A DNA stretch of 64,000 nt, from the NCBI GenBank assembly GCA_964438735.1, contig CAYTLW010000004.1:72196-136195 (forward strand), read 5' to 3'. Positions 52,198 to 60,435 of this stretch are shown here, piece by piece (the stretch's first letter is position 1; every line of letters begins with the position of its first letter). A program made the position numbers and the translations under genes. The DNA comes from CAYTLW01 sp964438735 (GTDB lineage Bacteria; Myxococcota_A; UBA9042). The notes beneath the pieces were generated by a model that was not told the origin of the DNA, made no database searches, and saw only the letters and a list, made by a program, of their open reading frames with translations.

Positions 52198-53370
52198 TCA
52201 CTCCGTTTCTTGCGGACTCTCCGGCTCGGCGGCGTCCGGCGGCGTCGGGTCGGCTTTGGACTTGCCCGACTTGTCACCGTTCAACTGCTTGCCAGCTGCG
52301 ACGACGCCTGCTCCGGCGAGGAATCCGCCGACACCGATCATGCCCACGGTGGCGTAGGTGTCGAAGTCGGCTTCCTTTTTCACGCCGTCATTGGTCACCG
52401 GATAGGTGCCCGGGAACGCCATGTCCGCCGGCTTGACCGGCTCGAACATCGAATTGGGGAAGGGGAACTGCGGCTCGGTGCAGCCGATGCAGGGGTGACC
52501 GTTGCCGATGCACCAGTTGGTGCCGCCATTCCACTGCCTGGTGGAACAGTCGGCGCGGGTCATCGGTCCCTTGCAACCCAGGCGCGCCAGGCAGCCGTGC
52601 TCGCCGAAGTGCTCCGCCAGCTTGCCCTCGTCGAAGTGCCCGCGGTAGGGGCAGTTGTCGTGAATCAGCGGCCCGTAGAAGGGCGCCGGGCGGGCCAGCT
52701 CGTCCAACTTCAGGCCCTTGAGCCCGCCGAGCAGGACGGTGGCGATGGGTCCGACGATCCAGTCCGGATGGGGCGGGCAGCCGGGGATGTGCACCAGCGG
52801 TGTGGTGATCTTCTCGCGCTCGAAGAGCTCTTTGACCGACATCGCGCCGGTGGGATTGGGCGCCGCGGCGGGGATGCCGCCGAAGGAAGAGCACGTGCCC
52901 ACTGCGAGCACGGCCAGGGCGTCGCGCCCCAGGTCGCGAACGTGGTCGTAGCCGGTGATCGGCTTGCCGTCCTTCTCGCCGACGCCGCAGTACAGGCCGT
53001 TTTCGCCATCCTGGGTGGCGCCGTCGACGACCAGCACGTAGCCGCCCTTATGCTTGGCGGCGATCTCGTCCATCGCGTGCATCGCAGGATCACCGGCGCC
53101 CGCCATCACCGTGGCGTGGAAGCCCAGTGAGATGTGCTTGCCCGGCAGCACTTCGCTGACCAGCAGCTCCTGGATGGTCGGCGAGTCGGTGTTCAGCAAC
53201 GACACCGAACATCCCGTGCACGAGCCGGTCGCCATCCAGATCACCGGCACTTCGGCGACCTTCCTGGACGGCTTGCCGTCCCCATGCACGGGCAGGCGAT
53301 ACAGGGTCACGCCCAGCACGGTCAGACCACTCGCTCCGACCTTGAGAAAATCTCTTCGTGTCACGCCCAC
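52198..53370 (-). CDS. hybO: [NiFe] hydrogenase small subunit (Tat-exported, membrane-anchored)
   Basis: 390 residues from GTG 53370 (GGAGG 5 nt upstream), which puts the Tat motif T-R-R-D-F-L-K at residue 4. The longer ATG-initiated reading would run deep into the protease gene. Proximal cluster C-T-G-C-S-V, G-T-C-S-S-F-G-G, G-C-P-P-H-P-D-W; medial/distal ligands in H-D-N-C-P-Y-R, G-C-L-A-R-L-G-C-K-G-P, C-I-G-C-T-E-P. The C-T-G-C (not C-T-C-C) proximal site is that of standard, oxygen-sensitive enzymes, not group 1d oxygen-tolerant ones. Hydrophobic C-terminal segment (~335-358). Overlaps the protease gene by 10 bp. Confidence 0.94.
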   Translation of the reverse strand: MGVTRRDFLKVGASGLTVLGVTLYRLPVHGDGKPSRKVAEVPVIWMATGSCTGCSVSLLNTDSPTIQELLVSEVLPGKHISLGFHATVMAGAGDPAMHAMDEIAAKHKGGYVLVVDGATQDGENGLYCGVGEKDGKPITGYDHVRDLGRDALAVLAVGTCSSFGGIPAAAPNPTGAMSVKELFEREKITTPLVHIPGCPPHPDWIVGPIATVLLGGLKGLKLDELARPAPFYGPLIHDNCPYRGHFDEGKLAEHFGEHGCLARLGCKGPMTRADCSTRQWNGGTNWCIGNGHPCIGCTEPQFPFPNSMFEPVKPADMAFPGTYPVTNDGVKKEADFDTYATVGMIGVGGFLAGAGVVAAGKQLNGDKSGKSKADPTPPDAAEPESPQETE

Positions 53371-53897
53371 GATGACCTCCAATCCCACTGCAGTGGCCGC
53401 TTCGGCGACGGCAACCGCGCAAAACATCGTTCCGGCACCTGGAGCTCCTGGCACGCCAGGCGAACGAGTCGCGGCAGGGCCTCTGTCACGGCCTCGCTCA
53501 ATCCAATTCCGGTGCTCGTGTCCACCACCTGCATGGCAAGAAACACCACTTCCCCGGGCGGGCGCCCGGCGAGCATGGCCGCGTCCAGGGCGTCCAGCAG
53601 GTGGACCTGATGCAGACTCACTGTCGCCGGCACCAGAGGCCGAAGCTCCTCGGCCGGCATCCGGCAGATGACGCCCGGCTCCAGATCCGCAGCCAGGGCA
53701 TCGAGAACGACCACCTTGCGACGCCCCTCGATGAGGCTGGTCGCGTCGAGACCAACGGTGCCAGCGTCGTGCACCTCGATGTGATCGGGCAGGTCCAGGC
53801 GGGACAACATCGAGCTGGCCCAGACCCCCACACCGTCATCGTGCGTGAGCACGTTGCCGATGCCGATGATCAAGTCGCTGGCTCGCTGTCCCGTCAT
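53361..53897 (-). CDS. hybD: hydrogenase maturation endopeptidase (HybD/HyaD family)
   Basis: 178 residues. G-I-G-N-V-L-T-H-D-D-G-V-G N-terminal motif (nickel-sensing acidic residue, here Asp where HybD has Glu), H-D-A-G-T-V-G, V-V-L-D-A-L and H-Q-V-H-L-L-D. Trims the C-terminal tail of the large subunit after Ni insertion. Sits between the large- and small-subunit genes, with a 3-bp gap upstream and a 10-bp overlap downstream. Confidence 0.93.
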   Translation of the reverse strand: MTGQRASDLIIGIGNVLTHDDGVGVWASSMLSRLDLPDHIEVHDAGTVGLDATSLIEGRRKVVVLDALAADLEPGVICRMPAEELRPLVPATVSLHQVHLLDALDAAMLAGRPPGEVVFLAMQVVDTSTGIGLSEAVTEALPRLVRLACQELQVPERCFARLPSPKRPLQWDWRSSWA

Positions 53898-53900
53898 GCA

Positions 53901-55457
53901 CTACCCCACGATGAAGCGACCCAATTCGCGACCCTTCGGCGTCACCGTGTGGATGGCGCAAGCCAGGCACGGGTCGTACGAGCGCACGATGCGCACGAGC
54001 TCGAATGGGTTCGCCGCGTCCTTGATGGTCGTGCCCTCGAGCGCTTGCTCGCAGGCACCTGGCTGGCCCTTGTCGTCTCTGGGCGAGCAGTTCCAGGTCG
54101 TCGGGACCACCGCCTGGTAGTTGGCGATCTTGCCGTCTTCGACCCGGATCCAGTGACCGAGCGCGCCACGGGGCCCCTCGGTCAGGCCCATGCCGCTGCC
54201 GCTCTCAGGCAACTTGTACCTGGCGCAGTTGAGCTCGCCGGGCTTGAGTTCGAGCACCCAGTCTGCCAATGCGTCAGCGACGACCTTGGCCTCGATGGCG
54301 CGCGCCGCGTGGCGGCCGAGAACGGAGAACAGCGCGGTGGGAGGCGCCTGGAACTTCTGCAATACGGTGTCGACCAGGCCACGGACCGGCGCGTAGCCGT
54401 TGATGTACGCGGTCAACATCCGAGCGAGAGGTCCGACCTCGTAGACTTCGCCGCCGTAGCGCGGTGCCTTGAGGAAGGAGTACGCGCCAGCCCTCTTGAG
54501 GTCTGGCTCGGTCTCGCCGTCGGCCGGTCGAAGATCGGTGCCGCTGCGGTACCAGGAGTGCTTGACCTGCTCGGTGATCTTGCTCGGGTCGAGCGCCTGC
54601 AGCTTCAGGGTGGCGCCGTCGATCGTGCCGCCCGGGATGAGCCTTTTGCGCTTGGTCAGATCGGGTTCGGAGTCCAGGTCCCAATGGCCATAGGACAGGT
54701 ACTTGCCGGGTCCCTTGCCGATGCCGAAGTAGTCCGTGTACGCGCCCGCAACAGCGAGAACATCGGGCAGGTAGACGTTGTTGATGAAGTCGCGGATGCG
54801 CTCGAGGCGCCACCGATAGGCGGCGATCTTATCGACGGTGACCTCGCCGACCGCGCCGCCGGGGAAGATGCCCATATTGTGGGGCATCTTGCCGCCGAAG
54901 ATGGCGAGCATCTCCTGTGCGTCACGGCGTACGTCGAGCGCCTCGAGGTAGTGCGATACGGCCATCTGGTTGACTTCTTTCGGCAGCCGATAGTCGCCCT
55001 CGTAGCGGGGGAAGAAGGGCGCGAGATGGCCCCTGGCGATGAAGTCAGCGACCCGCTTCAGACCGGGATTCCGTCCGCTGTAGCCAGCGACGGAGGCGAC
55101 ATCGACATAGTCCAGCGCCGCCAGGTGATAGAAGTGCAGGATGTGCGACTGCAGGTAGTTGGCCCCGAAGATCAGGTTGCGCATGATGCGCCCGTTGTCC
55201 GGGATGCGATCGGCGATGCCAAACGCCGCGTCCAACGCCAGCGTCGAAGCCGTGCTATGCGCCGTTGGACAGACGCCGCAGATGCGCTGCGTGATTCGCT
55301 GCGCATCGCGCGGATCCCGGCCGCGCAGAATCAGCTCGATGCCGCGGAACATCATCCCGGAACAGCGGGCTTCCTTGACGACTCCTTCGTCGACGATGGC
55401 CTCGATCTTCAGATGTCCCTCGATTCGGGTGACCGGGTCGATGATGATCTTGTTCAT
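53901..55457 (-). CDS. hybC: [NiFe] hydrogenase large (catalytic) subunit, group 1 HybC-like
   Basis: 518 residues from ATG 55457 (GAGG 7 nt upstream). Active-site Cys pairs R-I-C-G-V-C-P-T-A-H (~60) and D-P-C-L-A-C-A-I-H (~496); N-terminal D-P-V-T-R-I-E-G-H; conserved F-G-A-N-Y-L-Q-S-H. Maturation cleavage is expected after the His of C-A-I-H, releasing a 15-residue tail. Oxidises H2 in the periplasm and feeds electrons via the small subunit, HybA and HybB to quinone. First gene of its operon, which is unusual since the small subunit is normally first. Later in-frame ATGs would cut into the conserved N-terminus. Confidence 0.96.
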   Translation of the reverse strand: MNKIIIDPVTRIEGHLKIEAIVDEGVVKEARCSGMMFRGIELILRGRDPRDAQRITQRICGVCPTAHSTASTLALDAAFGIADRIPDNGRIMRNLIFGANYLQSHILHFYHLAALDYVDVASVAGYSGRNPGLKRVADFIARGHLAPFFPRYEGDYRLPKEVNQMAVSHYLEALDVRRDAQEMLAIFGGKMPHNMGIFPGGAVGEVTVDKIAAYRWRLERIRDFINNVYLPDVLAVAGAYTDYFGIGKGPGKYLSYGHWDLDSEPDLTKRKRLIPGGTIDGATLKLQALDPSKITEQVKHSWYRSGTDLRPADGETEPDLKRAGAYSFLKAPRYGGEVYEVGPLARMLTAYINGYAPVRGLVDTVLQKFQAPPTALFSVLGRHAARAIEAKVVADALADWVLELKPGELNCARYKLPESGSGMGLTEGPRGALGHWIRVEDGKIANYQAVVPTTWNCSPRDDKGQPGACEQALEGTTIKDAANPFELVRIVRSYDPCLACAIHTVTPKGRELGRFIVG

Positions 55458-55736
55458 GTGACGTCCTCGACAGGAGCCGAATTGGCCGACTCCAATACTC
55501 CGCTGGAAAGATGGCCGCCCGCCCACCCGGTCGCCATTGGTACGATTGCCAAGCCTGTTGCTGCCCCTGCATTAGACAACTAAGTACTTTTGCCTAGGCG
55601 ATCAACCCTCAACCGATCCAACGTGTTATAACCGCGGGGCAAAGACCGAAGTCAGAGACAATGTCTCAACGAAGACTAGCTTGGTTGCGAGACGCGGCGG
55701 CGGTCGCAGTGCAACCGCCGAACCACCTTCTCCGTC
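55458..55736. promoter_or_regulatory. divergent hyb/hyp regulatory region with several short palindromes
   Basis: 279 bp between hybC (minus) and hypF (plus), AT-richer than its surroundings. Visible symmetry: TTGGTA-CGAT-TGCCAA at 55537-55552 (5 of 6 pairs), AAGTACTT at 55582-55589, GCCTAGGC at 55592-55599, and GAGAC-AAT-GTCTC at 55655-55667. A TTATAA at 55626 could be a -10 element, with no good -35. No canonical sigma-54 site. The operon-encoded response regulator is the obvious candidate ligand, but no NarL-type heptamer pair was recognised. Confidence 0.45.
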
Positions 55737-58061
55737 ATGAAACACGTCGTCGACCAAACGTCCTTCCCGAGCCAAGAGTCGAAGACCCGCCATCGACGAT
55801 GGCATCTGCGGGTCGTTGGCCGTGTACAGGGCGTGGGATTCCGGCCATGGATCCACCGCCTGGCCCACGCCGAGGGTCTGGTCGGCCGTGTGGGCAACGA
55901 CGGACTGGGGGTCTGGATCGAGGTCCAGGGGCCCGATCACGCGCTGCAGAGCTGGCGCCGCCGGCTGTCAGAGGAGCGGCCGCCCAATGTGCGAATCGAG
56001 CGGGTCGAGACGCGTGACCTGCCCCTGCAGACCGGTGATCTCGGGTTCACCATCGCGCCGAGTACCGGCGGCGGGGTGCGCAGCTCGAGCCTGGCCCCCG
56101 ACGCCTGGGTCTGCGATGCCTGTCTGGACGAGGTGAACGACCGCCATCAACGGCGCTACCACTACCCATTCACCAATTGCACCTCATGCGGCCCTCGCTA
56201 CACGATCGCGGTATCGCTGCCCTACGACCGGCCTGCGACGACGATGCACCGCTTCGCCATGTGCCCCCGTTGTGAGGCGGAGTACCGGGACATCGGCGAC
56301 CGGCGCTATCACGCCCAGCCTATCGCTTGCCCGGACTGCGGCCCCCGCGCCTGGCTCGAGCTTGCCGGCGACGCGCCCGCCGCTGAATCCGACGAGTCGC
56401 ACCCGGATCCGGCCGCCGCGGTATTCCGCGCGGCGGGTCTGTTGCGGGTCGGCGCGGTGGTCGCGATCAAGGGCGTGGGAGGTTTTCACCTGGCCTGTGA
56501 TGCCACGCGGGACCGCCCCGTCGCCGCTCTGCGCGCCCGCAAGCGGCGCGAGCGCAAGCCACTGGCGGTGATGGTGCGTGACCTCGACGTGGCCCGGCGC
56601 CTGGCGGAGTTGAGTCAGGCGGACTGCGAGTTGCTGTCGAGCCCGGCGGCTCCCATCGTGCTGGCGCCGCGTCGATCGGGCGCCCATCTCAGCGAATTGA
56701 TCGCTCCAGGGACTCGTGACGTGGGCCTGATGTTGCCCTACTCGCCCCTGCACCACCTGCTCATGAATCGCGCACCCGAAGCGATCGTGATGACCTCGGG
56801 CAACCACCCGGCAGAGCCCATCTGCACCGACAACGACGACGCCCGCGCCCGACTGCCCGCCGACGCCTGGTTGATGCATGATCGACCGATCCAGGTGGCG
56901 TGCGACGACAGCGTGATTCGGAGCGGCCCGTGTGGCCCCATGTTTGTGCGACGCAGCCGTGGCTACGTACCGGCCGGGTTGCCTGCGGAGTTCCTGCCCG
57001 AGTGCGACGTGCTGGCCCTTGGCGCGGAGCTCAAGGCCAGCGTCGCGACGCTGCAAGGCGGCTCGTTGACAGTGGGACGGCACCTGGGCGACCTGGACAA
57101 CCCGCGCGCGGAGGCGGCGTTTACGTCGGAAGTGGAGCGCATGGTGGCGTTCGCCCGCTTCGAACCCGATACGCTGGCCTGTGATCTGCACCCGGCCCTG
57201 TTCACCACGATGTGGGCCGAAGATCACCTCGCAGGCAGGCGATTGACGCGAGTTCAACACCACCACGCGCACATGGCCGCGGTGATGGTCGAGCACGGCT
57301 TGACCCCGGATCACATCGTCACGGGGCTGACCCTGGACGGCGTCGGCTATGGTACCGACGGTACGGTCTGGGGCGGCGAAGTCCTGACCGGCGGCTACGC
57401 GCGTGCGCGCCGTTTTGCATACCTGCGGCCAGTCCCGTTGCCCGGCGGCGATCATGCGGCGCGCGAGCCGATGCGTATGGCCACCGCTTTGTTGTGGGAT
57501 GGCGGCTTTGATTGGGCCGACATTCTCGGTGGCGAAGTCAACGACTTCGCGATGATTTGCGGAAATCCACGCCTGTCACCGCTGACCAGCAGCGCCGGCC
57601 GCCTCTTCGATGGCGTGGCCGCCCTGCTGGGCCTGGCCACCGGGCGACAACAGGATGAGGCCGAGGCCGCCATGGCGCTCGAGGCCTCGGCTGATGCGGC
57701 GTGCGACGACGCCTACCCCTTGCCCTTGACCGGGTCAGAGCTGGACACCCGGCACCTGGTCGCCGCCCTGCTGACCGATGGCTCGTCCATCGGTCGCAGG
57801 GCGGCCCGTTTTCATCACGGCGTCGCCGACGGCCTCGTCAGAGCGGCCGTCGCCGCCGGCAACGAGACGGTCGTGCTCGGTGGCGGCTGCATGATCAATC
57901 GGTTGTTGCTGGGCCGCCTGGTCGAGGGACTCGAGCGGGCCGGGCTGCGCGTGCTGCGGCCGCAGCGGCTCCCCCCTGGCGATGGCGCGATCGCCGCCGG
58001 CCAGGCGGCCGTGACGGCCTGTCGCGCTGACGAATCTCAGGGTTCAAATGGAGGACGGTGA
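55737..58061 (+). CDS. hypF: carbamoyltransferase HypF
   Basis: 774 residues, usual length. Acylphosphatase domain (~20-110; G-R-V-Q-G-V-G-F-R-P-W), two zinc fingers (C-D-A-C...C-T-S-C-G and C-P-R-C...C-P-D-C, ~125-200), YrdC-like carbamoyl-adenylate domain (~215-400), and Kae1-like domain with V-Q-H-H-H-A-H-M-A and G-G-G-C-M-I-N. Produces the thiocarboxamide on HypE from carbamoyl phosphate, the source of the CN ligands of the NiFe site. First gene of the plus-strand hyp operon. TGATG overlap with hypC. Confidence 0.97.
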   Translation: MKHVVDQTSFPSQESKTRHRRWHLRVVGRVQGVGFRPWIHRLAHAEGLVGRVGNDGLGVWIEVQGPDHALQSWRRRLSEERPPNVRIERVETRDLPLQTGDLGFTIAPSTGGGVRSSSLAPDAWVCDACLDEVNDRHQRRYHYPFTNCTSCGPRYTIAVSLPYDRPATTMHRFAMCPRCEAEYRDIGDRRYHAQPIACPDCGPRAWLELAGDAPAAESDESHPDPAAAVFRAAGLLRVGAVVAIKGVGGFHLACDATRDRPVAALRARKRRERKPLAVMVRDLDVARRLAELSQADCELLSSPAAPIVLAPRRSGAHLSELIAPGTRDVGLMLPYSPLHHLLMNRAPEAIVMTSGNHPAEPICTDNDDARARLPADAWLMHDRPIQVACDDSVIRSGPCGPMFVRRSRGYVPAGLPAEFLPECDVLALGAELKASVATLQGGSLTVGRHLGDLDNPRAEAAFTSEVERMVAFARFEPDTLACDLHPALFTTMWAEDHLAGRRLTRVQHHHAHMAAVMVEHGLTPDHIVTGLTLDGVGYGTDGTVWGGEVLTGGYARARRFAYLRPVPLPGGDHAAREPMRMATALLWDGGFDWADILGGEVNDFAMICGNPRLSPLTSSAGRLFDGVAALLGLATGRQQDEAEAAMALEASADAACDDAYPLPLTGSELDTRHLVAALLTDGSSIGRRAARFHHGVADGLVRAAVAAGNETVVLGGGCMINRLLLGRLVEGLERAGLRVLRPQRLPPGDGAIAAGQAAVTACRADESQGSNGGR

Positions 58062-58291
58062 TGTGTCTTGCAGTGCCGATGAAGATCAAGTCCATCGATG
58101 GCATGGAGGCAGTCGCGGTCTCCGGCGGGCTCGTGGTGCCGGTTCAGCTCGACCTGGTCGAGGGGGCCCAGGTGGACGACTACGTCATCGTACATGCGGG
58201 CTACGCGATCACGATTGTCGACGCCGCCGAGGCGGAAGAGACGCTGGAGATCTTGACCCGACTTGCTGAGATCGGGGGAGGTATCGCATGA
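58061..58291 (+). CDS. hypC: hydrogenase assembly chaperone HypC
   Basis: 76 residues from ATG 58061, starting M-C-L-A-V-P-M-K-I with the essential N-terminal Cys2, and a conserved His in V-I-V-H-A-G-Y-A-I. Carries the Fe(CN)2CO unit with HypD to the large subunit. The ATG overlaps the hypF stop by one base and the TGA overlaps the hypD start by 4 bp. Confidence 0.97.
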   Translation: MCLAVPMKIKSIDGMEAVAVSGGLVVPVQLDLVEGAQVDDYVIVHAGYAITIVDAAEAEETLEILTRLAEIGGGIA

Positions 58292-59421
58292 AGGCCAACG
58301 GCGGAAGGTCTCTGGCCAGCAGGCTGGCCGAACTGGGACAGCGCTCCGATCGCACCCTGAAGTTCATGGAGGTCTGTGGCACGCACACCATGGCCGCGGC
58401 TCGCTCGGGTCTGCGCAGCCTCCTGCCGGCCAATGTGCGGCTCATCTCGGGCCCCGGCTGCCCGGTCTGTGTCACGCCCGTCGGCTATGTCGATCACGCC
58501 CTCGCCCTCGCCGCCCGACCCGAGGTCATCGTGGCGACCTTCGGTGACTTGATGCGCGTGCCCGGGTCGGCGCCCGCGGGTGAGGCACGCAATCCGCCCA
58601 GCCTGGCGCGCGCGCGCGCCGCCGGCGCGGACGTACGCACGGTGTATTCGCCAGCTGATGCCCTGCGCCTGGCCCGGGACAACCCGGAACGGGTCGTCGT
58701 CTTCCTCGGGGTCGGCTTCGAGACGACCACGCCGACCATCGCCGCTGCCCTGCTCGCCGCCGAGAAGCAGGCCGTGACGAACTTCACGGTGTTGTCGGCC
58801 AACAAGACCGTGCCCATCGCCATGGAGGTCCTCGCCGGCGCCGACGACCTCGGGCTGGACGGATTCCTGTGCCCGGGCCACGTCAGCATCATCATCGGGC
58901 CGGAGCCCTACAGCCCGCTGGTCGATCGCTTCGGTGTGGCATGTGCCATCGCCGGCTTCGAGCCCGCCGAGATCGTCGCCGGCGTCGAGTCGCTGGTCGA
59001 CCAGGTGCTCAGCGGCCGGCCAGCGGTCGACAACACCTACGCCAGCGTGGTCCGCCCTGGCGGTAACGAACGCGCTCGCGCGCTCGTCGAGCAGGTGTTC
59101 GAGCCCTGCGACAGCGTCTGGCGCGGCGTGGGCCTGATTCCGGGCACCGGCCTGCAGATCGTCGAGCGCCTGGCCGGTTTCGACGCGGCCCGTCGCTTCG
59201 ACGTCGACCTGCCCGAGCCGGTCGAGCCGCCGGGTTGTCGTTGTGGCGAGGTGTTGCGCGGTGTGATCGAGCCCTCCGAGTGCCCGCTCTTCGGGCGCGT
59301 GTGCACGCCCCAGAACCCACGCGGCGCGTGCATGGTGAGCTCGGAAGGGAGCTGCGCGGCGAGCTATCTTTATGCCGAGGATCCCGTCGATTCCGGCTCG
59401 GTCCGGGAGGTGGTCGCGTGA
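58288..59421 (+). CDS. hypD: hydrogenase Fe-cofactor scaffold HypD
   Basis: 377 residues. Conserved M-E-V-C-G-T-H-T-M (~28-36), G-P-G-C-P-V-C-V-T-P (~64-73), G-F-E-T-T-T-P, C-P-G-H-V-S, and the C-terminal cysteines binding the [4Fe-4S] cluster (C-R-C-G-E-V-L ... C-P-L-F-G-R-V-C-T-P ... G-A-C-M-V-S). Assembles Fe(CN)2CO with HypC and HypE. Overlaps hypC and hypE by 4 bp each. Confidence 0.97.
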   Translation: MKANGGRSLASRLAELGQRSDRTLKFMEVCGTHTMAAARSGLRSLLPANVRLISGPGCPVCVTPVGYVDHALALAARPEVIVATFGDLMRVPGSAPAGEARNPPSLARARAAGADVRTVYSPADALRLARDNPERVVVFLGVGFETTTPTIAAALLAAEKQAVTNFTVLSANKTVPIAMEVLAGADDLGLDGFLCPGHVSIIIGPEPYSPLVDRFGVACAIAGFEPAEIVAGVESLVDQVLSGRPAVDNTYASVVRPGGNERARALVEQVFEPCDSVWRGVGLIPGTGLQIVERLAGFDAARRFDVDLPEPVEPPGCRCGEVLRGVIEPSECPLFGRVCTPQNPRGACMVSSEGSCAASYLYAEDPVDSGSVREVVA

Positions 59422-60404
59422 GAGTCGAACTGGCCCACGGCGCCGGTGGTCGGATGTCCGAGCGATTGATCGCCGACCACTTCCTGCCCCAACTCGGCAA
59501 CGATGTGCTCGGCGAGTTGCTCGACAGCGCCATCCTGGGCGACATCGCCCTGACCACAGACTCCTATGTCGTAACCCCATGGCGATTTCCCGGCGGCGAC
59601 ATCGGCCGGCTCGCGGTCTGCGGAACCGTCAACGACCTGTGCATGGTCGGCGCCCGGCCCCTTGGGTTGACCGCCGGCTTCATCCTGGAGGAGGGCTTCG
59701 AGCTTGACTCCTTGGACATCGTCGCCGCCTCCATGGCGGCCGCGGCGGAGGAGGCGGGGGTCCGGATCGTCGCTGGCGATACCAAGGTCGTGCCGCGTGG
59801 CGCCTGCGACAAGATCTTCATCAACACTTCCGGCGTCGGATTGCTGAGCGCCGACTTTCGGCCCCACCCGGGTCGGATCGAGCTCGGCGATCACATCCTG
59901 ATCTCCGGCACCCTGGCCGATCACGGCGTCACCGTGATGTCGATGCGCGAGGGCATCCCCATGACCGGCGCGATGCAGAGTGACGCTGCGCCCCTTGGGG
60001 GACTCGTCGACGCGCTGCGCCGGGTTGGCGTGGGCGTGCGCGCGCTCCGCGATCCGACGCGTGGCGGCGTGGCCCAGTCCCTGCTCGAGATGGCGCGTAC
60101 GTCCGGCCTGCGCATGGAGTTGAGCGAAGCGGCGCTGCCGATGCATCCCGCCGTTCGTTCGGCGTGCGAGATCCTGGGCTTTGACCCCCTGTACGTGGCC
60201 AACGAGGGCAAGCTGCTGGCCGTGGTCGCGGCCGCCGACAGCGACCGTGCGCTGGAGACCCTGCGCGCGCTGCCCTACGGCGAACAAGCCGCTCGTATCG
60301 GTCAGGTCGTCGCCGGCGAGGCCGGCTGTCAACTGCGCACCCGGATCGGTGGCGTTCGGAGTGTCCGCCCCGCCACCGGCGAGTTGTTGCCTCGCATCTG
60401 TTGA
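59418..60404 (+). CDS. hypE: carbamoyl-phosphate dehydratase-type HypE
   Basis: 328 residues from GTG 59418 (GTGA overlap with the hypD stop). PurM-like ATP-dependent enzyme: H-G-A-G-G-R near the N-terminus, T-D-S-Y-V-V, G-D-I-G-R-L-A-V-C-G-T-V-N-D, G-D-T-K-V-V, and the C-terminal P-R-I-C whose cysteine carries the thiocarbamate that becomes thiocyanate. Supplies CN ligands with HypF. Confidence 0.96.
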   Translation: MRVELAHGAGGRMSERLIADHFLPQLGNDVLGELLDSAILGDIALTTDSYVVTPWRFPGGDIGRLAVCGTVNDLCMVGARPLGLTAGFILEEGFELDSLDIVAASMAAAAEEAGVRIVAGDTKVVPRGACDKIFINTSGVGLLSADFRPHPGRIELGDHILISGTLADHGVTVMSMREGIPMTGAMQSDAAPLGGLVDALRRVGVGVRALRDPTRGGVAQSLLEMARTSGLRMELSEAALPMHPAVRSACEILGFDPLYVANEGKLLAVVAAADSDRALETLRALPYGEQAARIGQVVAGEAGCQLRTRIGGVRSVRPATGELLPRIC

Positions 60405-60435
60405 GGGGGTCGGCGTGCCGCAAGAGGACGAGGCA

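Noticed and set aside
55537..55552. Sigma-54 or FNR box in the hydrogenase divergent region
   Set aside because: TTGGTACGATTGCCAA has the wrong spacing for both consensus sites. It was kept only as an unassigned palindrome.
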